Shown here one piece after another: positions 32,342 to 44,649 of a stretch of DNA of 64,000 nucleotides. The DNA is from Glebionis coronaria (Eukaryota; Streptophyta; Magnoliopsida; Asterales; Asteraceae). The notes under the pieces were generated by a model. The model made no database searches. It saw nothing but the letters and a program-made list of their open reading frames with translations, and was not told where the DNA came from. Within the stretch, counting starts at the first letter, position 1; each line of letters opens with the position of its first letter. The DNA lies in assembly GCA_025667525.1 (NCBI GenBank), contig CM046876.1, forward strand, positions 478,164,557 to 478,228,556. Direction: 5' to 3'. Both the position numbers and the translations under genes were made by a program.

Positions 32342-33040
32342 AGAAGATTTTTTTTTTTGGTGTTTTAGACTTTTTCAATTTTTTGGATTTTTGATTGTTT
32401 TTCCTTTTTTTGGATTTTGTGATTGTATTAAGTAGACAAAAATCTACAAATCTCCTCCTTAATCAAATCTCTTGATTAAAGAAGCCTCAAGGAATGAAAA
32501 CGATCACGTGAAGTGAACGCCTTCGATGACTTTAGAACGTTGGTGGAACACCAAAACGTTCAAGAGGGTTTAATCAAATGAAACCAAGAAAATATATATG
32601 ATACTTAGATAATACTTTTGGTTGGCAAACCCTTGATTAACCCTTTTTATCTAAACACGCACAAGCAAGCGGGGAAACGAGGCGGCGCGAAGCACTTAAG
32701 AGCCTTTTTCCTTAGGGTATATTTTATAATACCCGCCTTATACCAACCTTATAGTTTGTGTTTGTCAAAATTAAGCTTCACGAAAGTATTTATCTATTTT
32801 GCCCTTTCTTTCTTGTTTGAGATTGGAATACAATGATTGAGTAATGACCTCCCAATCAAGGTTGTCTTTTCACACTTTTGGAGTACTTGTGAATTTATTG
32901 TTCTACGTATACAATATAGTAATATTATTCACACAAAAAACAAAAACCGATAATACGTATTAGTAGAGTGCTACTAATACAAATAGCTATTATGTCTAGT
33001 ATAAAAACAACAATTGTTCAAATCAAAACACAACACGCCT
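32342..33040 (-). other. Athila-1 5' leader
   Basis: About 700 bases between the primer site and gag on the minus strand, with no supported frame. Parts resemble 50480-50650, the leader of Athila-2 (shared GGCACGAAGCACTTAAG-like and AAGTATTTAT segments), so the two elements are related. Confidence 0.6.
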
Positions 33041-33057
33041 CCCTGGCAACGGTGCCA
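33041..33057 (-). promoter_or_regulatory. Athila-1 primer-binding site
   Basis: On the minus strand this reads TGGCACCGTTGCCAGGG, three bases after the LTR. It is close to the tRNA-Asp-type site TGGCGCCGTTGCCGGGG typical of Athila/Tat elements. Confidence 0.85.
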
Positions 33058-33060
33058 AAA

Positions 33061-36000
33061 TGATGGTTGAGTTTTTACACACCTTTAGAAAAAAGAGGCA
33101 ATTAGGGTAAGTACGACGGTTTAGGAAAACCGTGCACAAATGACCCAAAGTGGGGATCGTTCTCAAGGAGGCTAGTGTGTTGTGTAAGAAATGAGTAATG
33201 ATGTGATTATGATTTATGAGAAAAGAAAAATAGAAAAGAGATTAGAAGAGAATGACGGTTACGATTATGAATAAAACTAAGACGATAAGTCGTGCACGTA
33301 AAATCGTAAAAAGTGACCAAAACTAAAAATTACCCTAAAAATTCCTAGAAAATTTCAATAAATCCTAAAAAATGTAATTAGAGTTTTCAAAAAATCAAAA
33401 ATCACCCAAACCTTTTGATTAATTAAATATTAATTTTTTAATGCTAATTAAAGCCTAAAAAATGAATTTAATTAACAAAAAGCCCTAAATGAGATTTTTT
33501 AACTTGTAAACCTCTAAAATGACTTAACTAAATTTAAAACTATTTTTGAAAGTTTTAAAATTAACTAAAACTATTTAAAAACAATTAAAAACTATTAAAA
33601 ACTATTAAAACTTAAAATAGTTCTAAAAATTAATCTAATGACAATAAAATTATTCTAGAAATTGTAAATCCTAACTTAATGTATTTGAACTAAGAAAAAT
33701 GAAAAACTTGTAAAAATCTAAATTTTAATTTTTAATAATAAAATAATAATAAAATATTAATAAAAATTCAAAATTTATAAAAAATTATAAAAAGCTACAA
33801 ACTAGTTTATTTTAACCTAAATAAAACAAAAATAGACTCGAAATTACAAAAATACCCCTATTGGGCCTTCAAATGGGCCAAATACCCAAACAGATCCTTA
33901 ATGGACTTAGAATTTGGCCCAATAAGAAAAAGTTCTCAGAAATGGCCTAAAAGCTCCAGTTAAGCTTAAAATTTGATTTTAAACACAATTTTTCAAAGGC
34001 CCAAAAGCTAAAAATGAGCTTAAGTTAGCTTATTTCAAAACAGCTTATTTTTAATGGGCTTTTTGGCTCATTAAGCTATAAGCTGATGCCATAAGCTAAA
34101 ATTCAACCCGTGTCCTTCTCTTGACCTATATAAGCTATTTGCAAAAAGAAACTTGAAATAAACTCAAGGAATAAGCCTGAAGTAAGCCAAAGCTCTCTTC
34201 ACAAAACGACAAAATAGTCGTTTTTGAGTTCTAGACTATTTCAAGAGCTGATTCAAGTTGCAATAAGTCAAAAATGGCTTATCTAAGCTTAATCAACAAA
34301 AAGTTTTCCAATAAGCACACTGAATAAGCTGAAATAAGCGAAAAGCTGATTTTGAAAAAGACAAAATAGTCGTTTTCTAGTCAAAACCTAAAACCAAAAG
34401 CTGTAAACTTCCAGAATGACTTATAAGCTCAAAACATTAGGACCTGTTACAAAAAATAAGTTGTTTCACATTGGAATAAGCTAGAATGAACAAGTATAAG
34501 TTGTTGACCAATTATAACTAGCAGTGGCTAGCAGCAGTGGAAAGGAGTTCCCACTGCCTTGACTTTTTGACTTTAAGATTTAGAGAGTTTCACTTGGTTT
34601 TGTTGGACAATCAAGGCACCCTTACAACCAGTAAGTTGTAAGGAGTCACAATCAAGCAATAAAACACAATTCCAATAAGCCAAATGATACAGTTAATCCA
34701 ATTAGTCCACAGACATGGCACAGACTTTTAAAAAGCAGATCTGGTGATAATAAGCTACTTTTAAGCTAGAATAAGCATACCACAAACCACCAAATGGACA
34801 AACAAGCTCAATATAACTTAATGATACACAGATTAACTCATTTCATGCAATGAATCCTACTTATGAACAAGATTTAAGCAATAGCAGTTACTGATGAACA
34901 ATGATGAACACAAGAACACTCTTTGCTGATCTACTTGACACCAAATCCAAATTCAAGGCCTCAGATCTATAACACAGGTTGAAATAACAATGATTTAACA
35001 CTTGTTAGCCCTAGGTTAACATGTAAACTAGGTGTGCACAAGATTTCAAAGCAAAACAGCAAGTATTCAAGATTTTACAGCCAATTGTTTGATTGAGTGA
35101 TTCAAGGCACAAAATATGCATATATCATAACACAAGCACCTTAATAACAGATATACACTCAAACAATACCACAATACCAACTCAAAATCATACAAACTTG
35201 AACCACAGACAATCCCAGACACCCTTTTCACTTTTTAAAACCAATTTTAACAAAGTAAAAGTATTCTCAAGGTTGATTTAAGCCCAAATAAGTATCATAA
35301 CATACAACATATGAATCAAGATCCAATTTGCAGGCATAAAAACACATATACACCAGCACAATATCAAAATCACTTAAACGCCTTTTTTTCAACAAATTTT
35401 CAAGGATATAAGACAAACCTCATGAATGTACATCCACACTCATGTTTGTTTGAGCTTATGTGGTAGCTTAACAACCACAAGCTTCCAACAAGCTGCTAAG
35501 ATCAACAAGATTAGTAACACATAGATTATATAAAACTAAAATTGAAAATGACCAAGATTTTTCAAGCTTGATTCCCCACTCCTTGATGTTTCCCAAACCA
35601 CAAACCTCACAACACCTTGATAACTCTTTATCAGGGTGCTATGATCAACTTATAGCCCAAAAAGTTCAAGTGTTTGAACAAGGACTTAGAAAAATCAGGT
35701 TTTTAGAAAACTTGCAAAAAGTTGCACAATCTTTGAAAACAATCTTTCAAACTTCAAAACCACAAACATATATCAATAACAACATAAAGTAAAGGTTGGA
35801 ACTTGGAATTCGTCACAAAATCAAACACTTTTTTCATTCACTAGAAACAAAGGCTTTACAGATTTTTGACTAAGGAAAACCAAGAACAAGTTGCTATGTT
35901 ATGAAATAATGTCTTTATATAGGCTACATGAAGTCCTAAGATACTGAAAATAAAGTGAAACCCTAAGTGATGAACTTCCATATTTTCCCTTGAATTTTGA

Positions 36001-37097
36001 ATTTTTGTTGACTGACTTGGACGTTTGTTGAAGAATCATGTCACCAAAGTTGTTGTTTTGTGATCTTGAGCGTTGCTTTTGTGCTTATGATGAAAGCAAG
36101 CCTCTTGGTCGTTGATATGCTGGCAAAATTTGTCTTCTTCCCAAAAGCATGTAGCAGGGGAGTCTCATGTGACTTGGTGGGTGATGTGGCAAGGTGGTTA
36201 TGAGTTGGGTTGTGATTAGTAGTACCTTAATCATGAATCTGGAAAGAATTAGGGTCTAATTCACAAAGGTTAAGGAAAACCCAAATTGGATTAAGAACAC
36301 AAAGAACACCAGTTTGATCTTGTTAGGATTTAAAAAGGGTGTTTAGCGCCTGTTTTTAATATTAATTAACGTTTGAAAAGTTAATTAAATATTAAACGGT
36401 GAGTGGATGGTGAGGTGGAAGCAGGGTAGGTTTTGGTTGGTGGATTTTGGTGAGTGGGGCACGTGGCAGGCCATGGTTGGTCTAGCTAAGTATGTTTGTC
36501 GCCCAAGTTTGGCCCCTATCTTTTCTTCTTGTTGTCTTTTGTAGTTTAAATAGCTCAAACAGATTTCCCTTTGTATTTGAAGTTTTGTTTTTCATACTTT
36601 TGCCCCAAAAACTTTACAAAGGTTTTACCAAGGGCTTGTTTTGCCATTTGATGATATCTGAAGGGCCAAACTTGACATGTCTTCAATCTTCAAGGTCTTC
36701 ACTTGTTTCTTTGTCTTCATGGAGGACTAAAAGTGACAAGTCTTCAAATTTGAGGGACCATTCTTGCCAATTCTTCTAAGTTGAGGGTCCTTTTTTAAAT
36801 TTGACAAAATTTAGGGACCAAACTTGTAATTATGAATATACAAGGGTTTAAAGTGTCAATTCTTCAAGTCTTCAAGGGTTTTTCTTGGAAAATCCACATT
36901 AGGGCTTGGTTCATTATGCGGCTTCGTTCCCGTGTTCGTTTTTCTTTGATTCTTGTGATCTTTTATGATTTTCTCAATATCGGTACCTAAAATACACATA
37001 TAACAAACACAAGCATATATTTGGCATATTTCATGATATTTTATGCATTTTAAGCCCATATTGAACGATGAGACTATGTATAAAAGCAGTCTCATCA
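33061..37097 (-). repeat. Athila-1 5' LTR (4037 bp)
   Basis: The plus-strand edges are TGATGGTTGAG at 33061 and GTCTCATCA at 37097, fixed by the primer site on one side and the host copia sequence on the other. 34640-37097 matches 1-1612 joined to 26376-27151. A minus-strand TATA-like motif is at 35913-35921. Its AT-rich part (33330-33830) and a segment dense in ATAAGCT-type motifs (33960-34500) hold no genes. Confidence 0.88.
35913..35921 (-). promoter_or_regulatory. TATA-like box of Athila-1 5' LTR
   Basis: TATATAAAG on the minus strand, also present at 1273-1281 in the other LTR. Probable core promoter directing transcription towards lower coordinates. Confidence 0.55.
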
Positions 37098-37330
37098 GTA
37101 ACGCACATTCTCAAGCACAAAACATGAACCATCTTTCATTTGTAATCTCACCTTTCCTATCCTCTTGATGGCACATGCTAGATTATCACCGAGCAAAACA
37201 AAAAGTCCCTCCTAGGTATCATGTGATAGGAACCACCAGAGTCCATGATCCACTCTAAGAACCTTTCTTCACTCACAGCTATCAACAAATCACCATTGTC
37301 ATAACCCTTAGAATATGAATCAACGTCCTG
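37098..37330 (-). pseudogene. pol: Copia protease fragment
   Basis: Read on the minus strand, this has the aspartic protease motif WIMDSGGSYHM followed by RRDFLF, shifted in frame relative to the upstream gag and with further stops. It is cut at 37098 by the Athila-1 insertion. Only the N-terminal part of Pol is left in the window. Confidence 0.75.
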
Positions 37331-37371
37331 CTTTCATTCTTGTTGACAAAGCCAGTTGATTTTTTCTTGTT

Positions 37372-38120
37372 TCATTTTGGACAGTCTTTCTTAAGGTGAT
37401 CCTCAGAATAGCATATGTAACACTTCAGTTTATAAGTTCCTTTAGCTTTTGACTTCGATAGTGAACTGCCACATCCTTGATTACTCCGATGCTCCGACCT
37501 CCCCCTTACAAATAACCCATCACCATCATCCTTTGCATTTGTCCTCTTCTTCAACTCCCGTGAATTAAGGGTAGACAGTACATCTTCCAAAGTGAGTGAC
37601 TCCCTACAATAAAGCAATGTCTCGACAATGTTATCATACGAGGACAGTAATGATGTAAGTAACATGAGTGCCTGATCTTCGTCGTCAATATCAACGTCTA
37701 TGCTCGCCAAGTCACTGATCAACTTATTAAACTCATCTATATGTTTAGATAGTTTCTTACCTGAATGCATGTAGAAAGTGAACAGCTTCTTCTTTAAGTA
37801 CAATTTATTGGTTAAATACTTTGTCATATACAAAGTTTCCAACTTTGACCAAACCCCCGCATCAGAATTTTCTTTGTTAACTTCCCTCAAAACCTTGTTA
37901 TCCAAGCTCAAGAGTAAGGCACTGTGTGCTTTTTTATAGACATCCGTCTTCAACGCCGCAGTCTTATCAGCGCCAGCCATGGTATTCGGGAATGGATCTA
38001 ACGTAGCCTCCCAGCCATGTTGAATTAATAGACACCGCATCTTCACACGCCACAACCCGAAGTCATTAGACCCGTCGAATTTTTCGACGTCAAACTTCGC
38101 TATCGAGGATATATTCTTTC
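37372..38120 (-). pseudogene. gag: Copia Gag, start codon apparently lost
   Basis: On the minus strand, coding similarity begins near 38115 with a segment containing KFDGSNDFGLW, but ATA stands where the start codon would be expected; the first ATG is at 38055. A UBN2-type Gag domain follows (LWRVKMRCLL, LETLYMTKYLTNKLYLKKKL, HIDEFNKLISDL), then a basic linker and a zinc knuckle CYICYSEDHLKKDC, ending at the stop at 37372. The rest of the coding frame is open. It packages element RNA in functional copies. Confidence 0.8.
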
Positions 38121-38572
38121 ACCCTTGTCGCGTAAAAACCCTTCTTGCAAATCAACTTAATTAGACAAACCCTAAAACCTCGATCTCAAACAAGCAAACC
38201 CAATCTTAAACTTGAAAACCCGAGCAAACCACGATCAAACTTGAACCACAAGAAACCCGCAACAAAATACTTTGTATTTGTATTTGTTGGAAACCTTTTA
38301 ATATACCAATTAAAAATTAATAACTAACAAAAAAATAAATAATATTTAATTGTTGTTTAGTGATACCCCTGCCCAAGTGATATACAAAGTATTACTACTC
38401 TTTGTTCTGATATAGTAATTCTATATGACAAAATCGAACAATATCACTTTCACTTTGTCTTCTTCATCTGCAACCTGCAACTCCAAGAAATCCAATCCGT
38501 CGAAACCCGAATCCTTTTTCTTCACGAATCTCCTCTTATTCTAGAAACAATCTTCAAGACCACAAAACCTAC

Positions 38573-38586
38573 GGCTCTTGATACCA
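38573..38586 (-). promoter_or_regulatory. Tork-like copia primer-binding site
   Basis: TGGTATCAAGAGCC on the minus strand, two bases from the LTR, complementary to initiator methionine tRNA. Confidence 0.85.
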
Positions 38587-38588
38587 CT

Positions 38589-38930
38589 TGTTGGAATCAA
38601 AACCCCAACAAACCTGAAAATCGAAACGCGAAACCATATAACCCAAGAAGAGCGTAGAGTTACAACACCAACGAACACAGAAGTAAAACCCACAAAGTTA
38701 ATCAAACGACTTAAGTTTTATTAATGACTCGATCGATTACAAGAAATAATAAAAGATGCGGTATGATTGAGCATCACCCCCTCGCCTCCTTTTATAGGGT
38801 GAGGGGGTTAGTTACCGATTGAAGATCGGGCTTGGGTCCAACCGGGCTTAAACATACAATATCGGAAACAAAGCTTACAAGGTAAATTTCCTAATCTATT
38901 GAATAACTATTATTGGTAATAATGCTAACA
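38589..38930 (-). repeat. Tork-like copia 5' LTR (342 bp)
   Basis: Plus-strand edges TGTTGGAATC and TGCTAACA (TG...CA). A minus-strand TATAAAAG lies at 38789-38796. Short LTRs of this size are usual for Tork-type copia elements. The second LTR is not in the window. Confidence 0.82.
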
Positions 38931-39577
38931 CAGTCAAATGGTGAGTTAGAGTCCTCTTTTCAGCGTTCTTGAGGACGATGTCGAGGAGGATTTCATTGTC
39001 GAGGTTGAATTAATTCCCTGCACTACTCCTTTTATTCTTGGCTAAGAAAGAAACAAGGTGCCTTCTTATGCAAATGAGGAGAAGAACAATACGCCTTCTT
39101 GTTCATGGCTAAGAAAGAGATAGAGATGCTTCCAAGCGACATTTGGTATATTGATAGTGGTTGTTCACATCACATTATGGTGATAAGTCGAAATTCAGCA
39201 ACCTCGACGAATCTGAAAGATCTCATGTTCAACTTGGTGATGACAAACAACTTCGAATTGAAGGTCAGACTACCACTAAAATATATACAGGTGATCATAA
39301 AAGGTTTATTAAAGATGTCCATTTTGCCCATGTATGGCTTACAATATACTAAGTGTTGGATAATTGTCGAAAACATATCACTTGTTTTATATGACGAAGG
39401 TAAGTGTAATGTGTGATAAAAACTATAGACATTAATGCAATTCTTGAATCATCTCACATGTCATCAAATCGGATTTCCTCTTGATTTTTTCTAACAAATG
39501 ACTCTGTAAGCATCGTACTTAAAGTAAGCGAGTCGTGTCACCTTAGATATGGCCATCTAAATATCAAAGGTCTATAA
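38931..39577 (+). pseudogene. Old Ty1/copia pol fragment (protease to pre-integrase)
   Basis: Plus-strand remnant with DIWYIDSGCSHH (about 39139-39174) and, in another frame, a stretch like SKFSNLDESERSHVQLGDD (about 39186-39245). HLRYGHLNIKGL of the pre-integrase domain is at 39539-39574. Frames change several times and stops are frequent. 38931-39040 shows nothing certain. The fragment lies between the Tork-like copia and Athila-2 and is probably what both inserted into. Confidence 0.7.
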
Positions 39578-42500
39578 TGTTGAGTATTTATGCAAGTTCG
39601 TTTTTCTCGACTCAAGACAAATTGGAAGTCCCACCAATATCAAGTAATAATTGTTTTTGGTTGTTACAAGATTATTTGGATTCTATGTCTATTTCAAACA
39701 AGCACGTAAAAAATGGAAAATATTATAGCTACTTATCCTTAAAACAAATTGCAAATTCCACAAAGATAGCACAAAGTACAAGTCTCTAAAGCACAAATGT
39801 AAAATATACTCAAAATATAAATGAAATGAAAGTATAGGGACTAAATGTGAAAATTCAGAAATTATAAGGACTAGAAATGAAAATTGTAACTAACTATTCC
39901 AACTAACTAACAAAAATCAAAACTGTCTAACCAAAGATGTAACTAATCAAAATTAAGGGACTAATGTTTGTAAACCCTAGAAAATTACAAATTTCAAAAC
40001 TAATTAACCAGTTTATGAAAAGCAGGGACTGAAATGTAATTTTACCAAACTATTTCACAAAAACAGGCATCAAGTCACGAATAAGCTCGTGTGAGCTTAT
40101 TATCCAACCAAAATGGTTCTGGTTTTCTCCAAAGTGCTTAAAAATGAAAATTAGCTAGACTTGTAAAAGGATTTTAGCTAAAACCAACTAGAACTCAAAG
40201 TAGCTTATCTCAATAAGCTCACAATAAGCTAAAAAGCAATCCAGACATCCACAAAATGATTTTCTTGTTGAAACTGATTAAACAAGTGATTAGAAGCCTG
40301 GAATGTCAATTGGTTTTGAAAATGACCAAGAAAATAAGCTGGAATTTGAAATAAGCCAAAAGTGCTTATTTTGACCAAGTTTGACCAATATATTCAAAAA
40401 GCTAAAACTCTCAAATCTTAATCATGACATGTTTGCAAACACTTTTGTGAAAGAAAATTGTGTGTTTTATGAAGTGGATTATGAGATATGGAAAAACAGT
40501 TGGCTTATTGTCACAGAAACTTGCAAATGGTATAGTGTTGATTAATAAGCTGATAACTGGCTCAATACTGAAAACTGTATAATTTCCTTACCAAAAATGA
40601 AAGTACATATTATGAGCTTCAAATGAAAGTAAAAATCAGCTTAATCCATCCACTAATAAAGAAATGACATGTGATCAAGGTTGGCTTGTTTGACTGATGA
40701 ACTTTTACAAATAACTGACCCAAACTTTTTATAGGTAAATTTCCTGTTTGACCTTTGTTTTGACTACAAAACTTTACCAAAAGACTTACACTCACTTATT
40801 AAGTGTAAGTGAGCTTAAAAGAACAGGTTTTAACAACTACATCACAAAAGTGAACTTGATCCAAACACCAGTTAAAAATCTGAAATGAACTTTTTCAAAG
40901 GATTTTTGAGAAAAATCTTATGACATCTATTGTGACTTATCAAAAATTGTTAGTTGAATGGAATGAACTGGTTTAATAGCAAAAAGAAACAAGTTTACTT
41001 GGAAGACCACAAAGGGAGTAACCGATGAACTTTTGACTGATGAAAAGCAATTTCGATCAAGTAAAAACTGAATTAAAGCTATGAGACTACTAGTAAACAA
41101 TCAAAACATCAAAATCACTCCAAAAGTTCAGTAACACAATCACAGTTCAGCAATTAAGATCTACTTCTAGGAATTTAGCATGCAAAAACAGTTAAGAGGA
41201 ATTTTAACAAGAGAAATGTTCCTTTTAGCTTGAATGCCACCTTTGATGGAGTAGTGAGGCGCTGAGCCTACTAAGTACACTATAATCACTAGTAATCAAC
41301 CACCATTAACCATCATATCATCATCATCTACTGGTAATGATCTCCCCTGCTACAAACTGGTGATATGGCTATGGAAATGAACTAAAACACTTCTGAACCA
41401 GCTAAAAGCTTCCAAAAACACATCAACACTCTCTATTGATCAGGTTTGATCAATAGAAACAACAGTAACAGTGAAGGAATAGTAAGGTAGTAGATTGAAG
41501 GAGAATTGAACTGAATTTTGTATTTATGAAAGGAAAGGTTGTTACAGAGTTGGTTACAACTAACTAACTAACTCTCAATTGATTGTCAGTCACTTGAGAG
41601 AAGTTTTTAACTAAATTACTAAGTGAAAATGAGAGAATTTAAGTAAGTGTCTGAGAATTACACACACTAACTACATACATGAAATGAAGACTAAGTGGGA
41701 TATTTATAGCAGTTGCGATGGAGTTTGTTGAAGGTTGGTGACGTATTCTAGCTAGTAGCAATCTTCCACGTGGCTCAATCTTGTAAATTGTAAGTAGCCG
41801 TTGAAGAGCTTGAATTGGGGCTTTTTGATGTAGTTACTTTCAGGCTAATTGGGTAGTTGGGTTATCTTCCTCGCTTGATTTGGAGTAGATTTTATGTTGA
41901 GAACCTTATCTGATATGCACTCTATCATAATCTCGAATCTGGGCTTGTTCTTGTTTGAATGTGACAGGTGGTGTGTTCTGATTTACTGAGAGAGAGAGGC
42001 ACGGATTGTTATCCGCTCTCTAATTTATGATTGGTGGAGAAAGTATTAATGTGTGGCACTATTTTGATTTGTTTATTAATTGAAGTGGCGGCTGAGTGGG
42101 GTGACATGGCATTAAAGTGCAATCCGTGTGACCTTCATTATTTCTTCTTATTGGCTAGCAAGTGTATAACATGGATCACTCCCAAACTTGTATGAAATTT
42201 GACATTTTCAGTCCCTTAACTTGGCAGAATTTTATCTTGAGCTCCCAACTTCATTTCTTTGTCATGTTTAGTCCTTCAAACTTCAAACTTGTTCCAAAAT
42301 CATCCTTTGACTTGTTTGACTTGAGAGTCGACCAAATTTGACATTGTTCTTGACTTTTTCATAATTACAACTTTAGTCCTTCATCTTTGAAAGTTGTCAA
42401 GAAAAGGTCCTTTGTCTTTGCAAGGCTTGTCACTTTTCAACCTCCTTTTGTCTTTTCTTCATCAATAAGGCTTGTTTTCACTTGTTTGCTTCAAAATTGT

Positions 42501-42631
42501 ATCTTTGTTACCTACACAAGCACAAACAACAAAACATACCCATAATACTGCTTTTATGAATAAAATTAGGTATTTGGCTTTGTGTTTAGGGTGATTTGTG
42601 ATATTATTGATATGAGATTTCACTCATATCA
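39578..42631 (-). repeat. Athila-2 3' LTR (left edge uncertain)
   Basis: The right edge is well defined: CTCATATCA at 42631 followed by a minus-strand purine tract. The left edge is placed at TGTTGAG (39578), directly after recognisable copia coding sequence; this cannot be checked because the other LTR is outside the window. A minus-strand TATAAATA is at 41701-41708. The LTR is gene-free, has many ATAAGCT-type motifs, and includes the inverted repeat AATAAGCTC-GTGT-GAGCTTATT at 40080-40101. Confidence 0.6.
41701..41708 (-). promoter_or_regulatory. TATA-like box of the Athila-2 LTR
   Basis: TATAAATA on the minus strand in an otherwise gene-free LTR. Probable core promoter, inferred from sequence. 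Confidence 0.5.
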
Positions 42632-44640
42632 AATCCCCTACACTTGATTATTGCCATGACCTCATGCAATGCCACATTTTAAAGCTCCAATTTACACTTT
42701 TCTCATAATTAATCCACCTTGGCCAATATGGAATGCATTTACACTACTCTACACTATATGATGCATGATTTTGATTTTATACAATGCAATGCAAAGGAAG
42801 CAATTCTATTAATATATTTTTGGATTTTTCTTTGAAATATTTTTGATGGAAATAACTCATAAAGAAATCAAATACTTAGACTAGGGCTTTGAGTACATGA
42901 ACACTTATCATCCTCAAGTTTCACTTTCCCCATACCAAGCTTAAAAACAAGATCATTGTTATCCACAAGTGAAAGTGCGTCAACTTATTCATATAGATTA
43001 ATTGTGTTACCATTATACCCCCACTTGTTATGCCTCTAAAATCGGTTATTATTTGAGCAAATTGCTTGATGGCAAATTTGTCATTATTTAAAGCGTGAAA
43101 TATAAGAAATGTAAAATCTCAAAATAAGGAAGCACGGTTTTAATCCTAAGTAACCATCTTATCCATTACTCGAAAAACCGCCCACAATTGATATAAGTCC
43201 CACTCAAGAATAATAAGTCATTCGCCTTATGTGTAAGATCCTTATGTCATGTATTAATAAGTAGCTACACACTCTCTAAGGAAATAAAAATAAAACTCAC
43301 GCAATAATTTATATCCTCTGCCTTTTTGAGACTTTGGATCTTCAATCCCGCAACCCGTTAAGGTAATATTGGATTGGAGCAACTATCAAATCCCCGCAAC
43401 CCTTATGAGAGTAATATTGGAATTCAATAGCTACAATAATTAACACTTCACTGCCCCTCTTGGGAGTCTTGTATAATTATTTTTTTTTCTTTTTTTTTCT
43501 AGCCACTCATTTTTTTATAAGCCGCTCTTATTTTTCTATATTCCTCACAAAGAAAGTTGAAAAGAATAAAAAGAAAAACACCCGCTAAGTATTAAGCATG
43601 ACATAAGTCTAGTACACATAAAACATTCTAACTTAGAATCTTAAGACGTACTTATACCAACCACGAATGATTAGTCAAAAATGCATAAGATACTACAAAC
43701 CAATTAAAACCGTTCTTGATTATTTATTAACATATATACATGCGTTGACAAGAAAGTAAAGGTTACGAAAAGGGATATAAAAGCCACAATTAATTAATAT
43801 GAGGTTTATCTAGCCCTTTACACTTATTTCAAACTCTATCATCTCTTGTTCTCCATAGTTTAAAATCTCAAATACTGAGACTAGTGGATTCTTAGCCTAA
43901 TAAACCAATAAAGGTCTATATGGTTAAGGCTAATAGCTAGAGAATGCTTGGATAAGAAAACTCGGGTTGAGTCAACGTATCCATGGCGGGCCTAATATGT
44001 CAAAGAAGTCTAAATTTGTTAAACCATATCCTTTATTATATTTTTCTCTGTTTATATATTTTTGATGAAAAATATAAGAAGAAATATATACAATGCAAAT
44101 GTGTTATGCAGATGAAAAAAATGATTGATGCAAAAATTATGAATGCATATTTTTTGGTGGCCAAAGTAGATCAAAAATTTGAAAAATGTTTGAAAAATTA
44201 GTTTCCAAGTTATCGTGAAGGTCAATGACAAAGTTTTTGGTACGGTCACTTCGATAGAAGACCCCCTACACTTAAGATAAACATTCTCCTCAATGTTTAA
44301 GAGTATTGGAGTAAACTCCCCTACACTTATGACATTGACAACTTTGCTTAACCCAAGCTAAGGAAATTTCTACTATAGTGAATTCATTTTTAGCACAATG
44401 TGGTTATGAAAAATCACAATAGTAACGAAGTGAACCCGATACAAGGGCCTCCTCCATAAGCTCCAATGCATGCGATGAGAGAGAGCAACCCTACATACAA
44501 CATGAAGACAAAAGGAAGGCATCCCCCTACACTTATCCTCAACTCAATACCCTTATTCCTATCCTACCAAACTCTAAGTCTAAAAACTCTAAGCCTAGTT
44601 ATTCAAGCTTGATTTATGGAGTCTCTAGCTCGACTCTTCC
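42632..44640 (-). other. Athila-2 3' non-coding region
   Basis: About 2 kb between integrase and the 3' LTR. I see no credible protein; frames of 65-72 codons near 44000-44250 are AT-rich and unsupported. The minus-strand purine tract AAGTGTAGGGG adjoins the LTR (42635-42645) and recurs at 44262-44273, 44318-44328 and 44523-44534. A poly-T run is at about 43471-43500. Confidence 0.6.
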
Positions 44641-44649
44641 CATAATAAA

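Larger units (their letters stand above)
1..37097 (-). mobile_element. Athila-1, non-autonomous Athila/Tat-type Ty3/gypsy element carrying the Tekay-1 insertion
   Basis: Minus-strand LTR element. Its 5' LTR is 33061-37097, its primer site 33041-33057, its internal region 27152-33060, and its 3' LTR is 26371-27151 plus 1-1612, continuing off the window. LTR ends are TG...CA. The internal region of about 5.9 kb encodes Gag and a retropepsin-like domain, but I find no RT, RNase H or integrase motif, so its movement would need enzymes from elsewhere. It interrupts a Tork-like copia at 37097/37098. The left target-site copy is outside the window, so the expected 5-bp duplication (GTAAC at 37098-37102) cannot be checked. 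Confidence 0.85.
37098..38930 (-). mobile_element. Tork-like Ty1/copia element, 5' part, cut by Athila-1
   Basis: Minus-strand element with LTR 38589-38930, primer site 38573-38586, and gag followed by the start of pol down to 37098, where the Athila-1 LTR begins. The remainder presumably lies left of the window on the far side of Athila-1. It is the host of the left nest and so older than the other three elements there. Confidence 0.8.

Noticed and set aside
44052..44249. Opposing 65- and 72-codon frames in the Athila-2 3' region
   Set aside because: AT-rich, rich in K, I and F, with no similarity and on both strands of the same stretch; probably chance.
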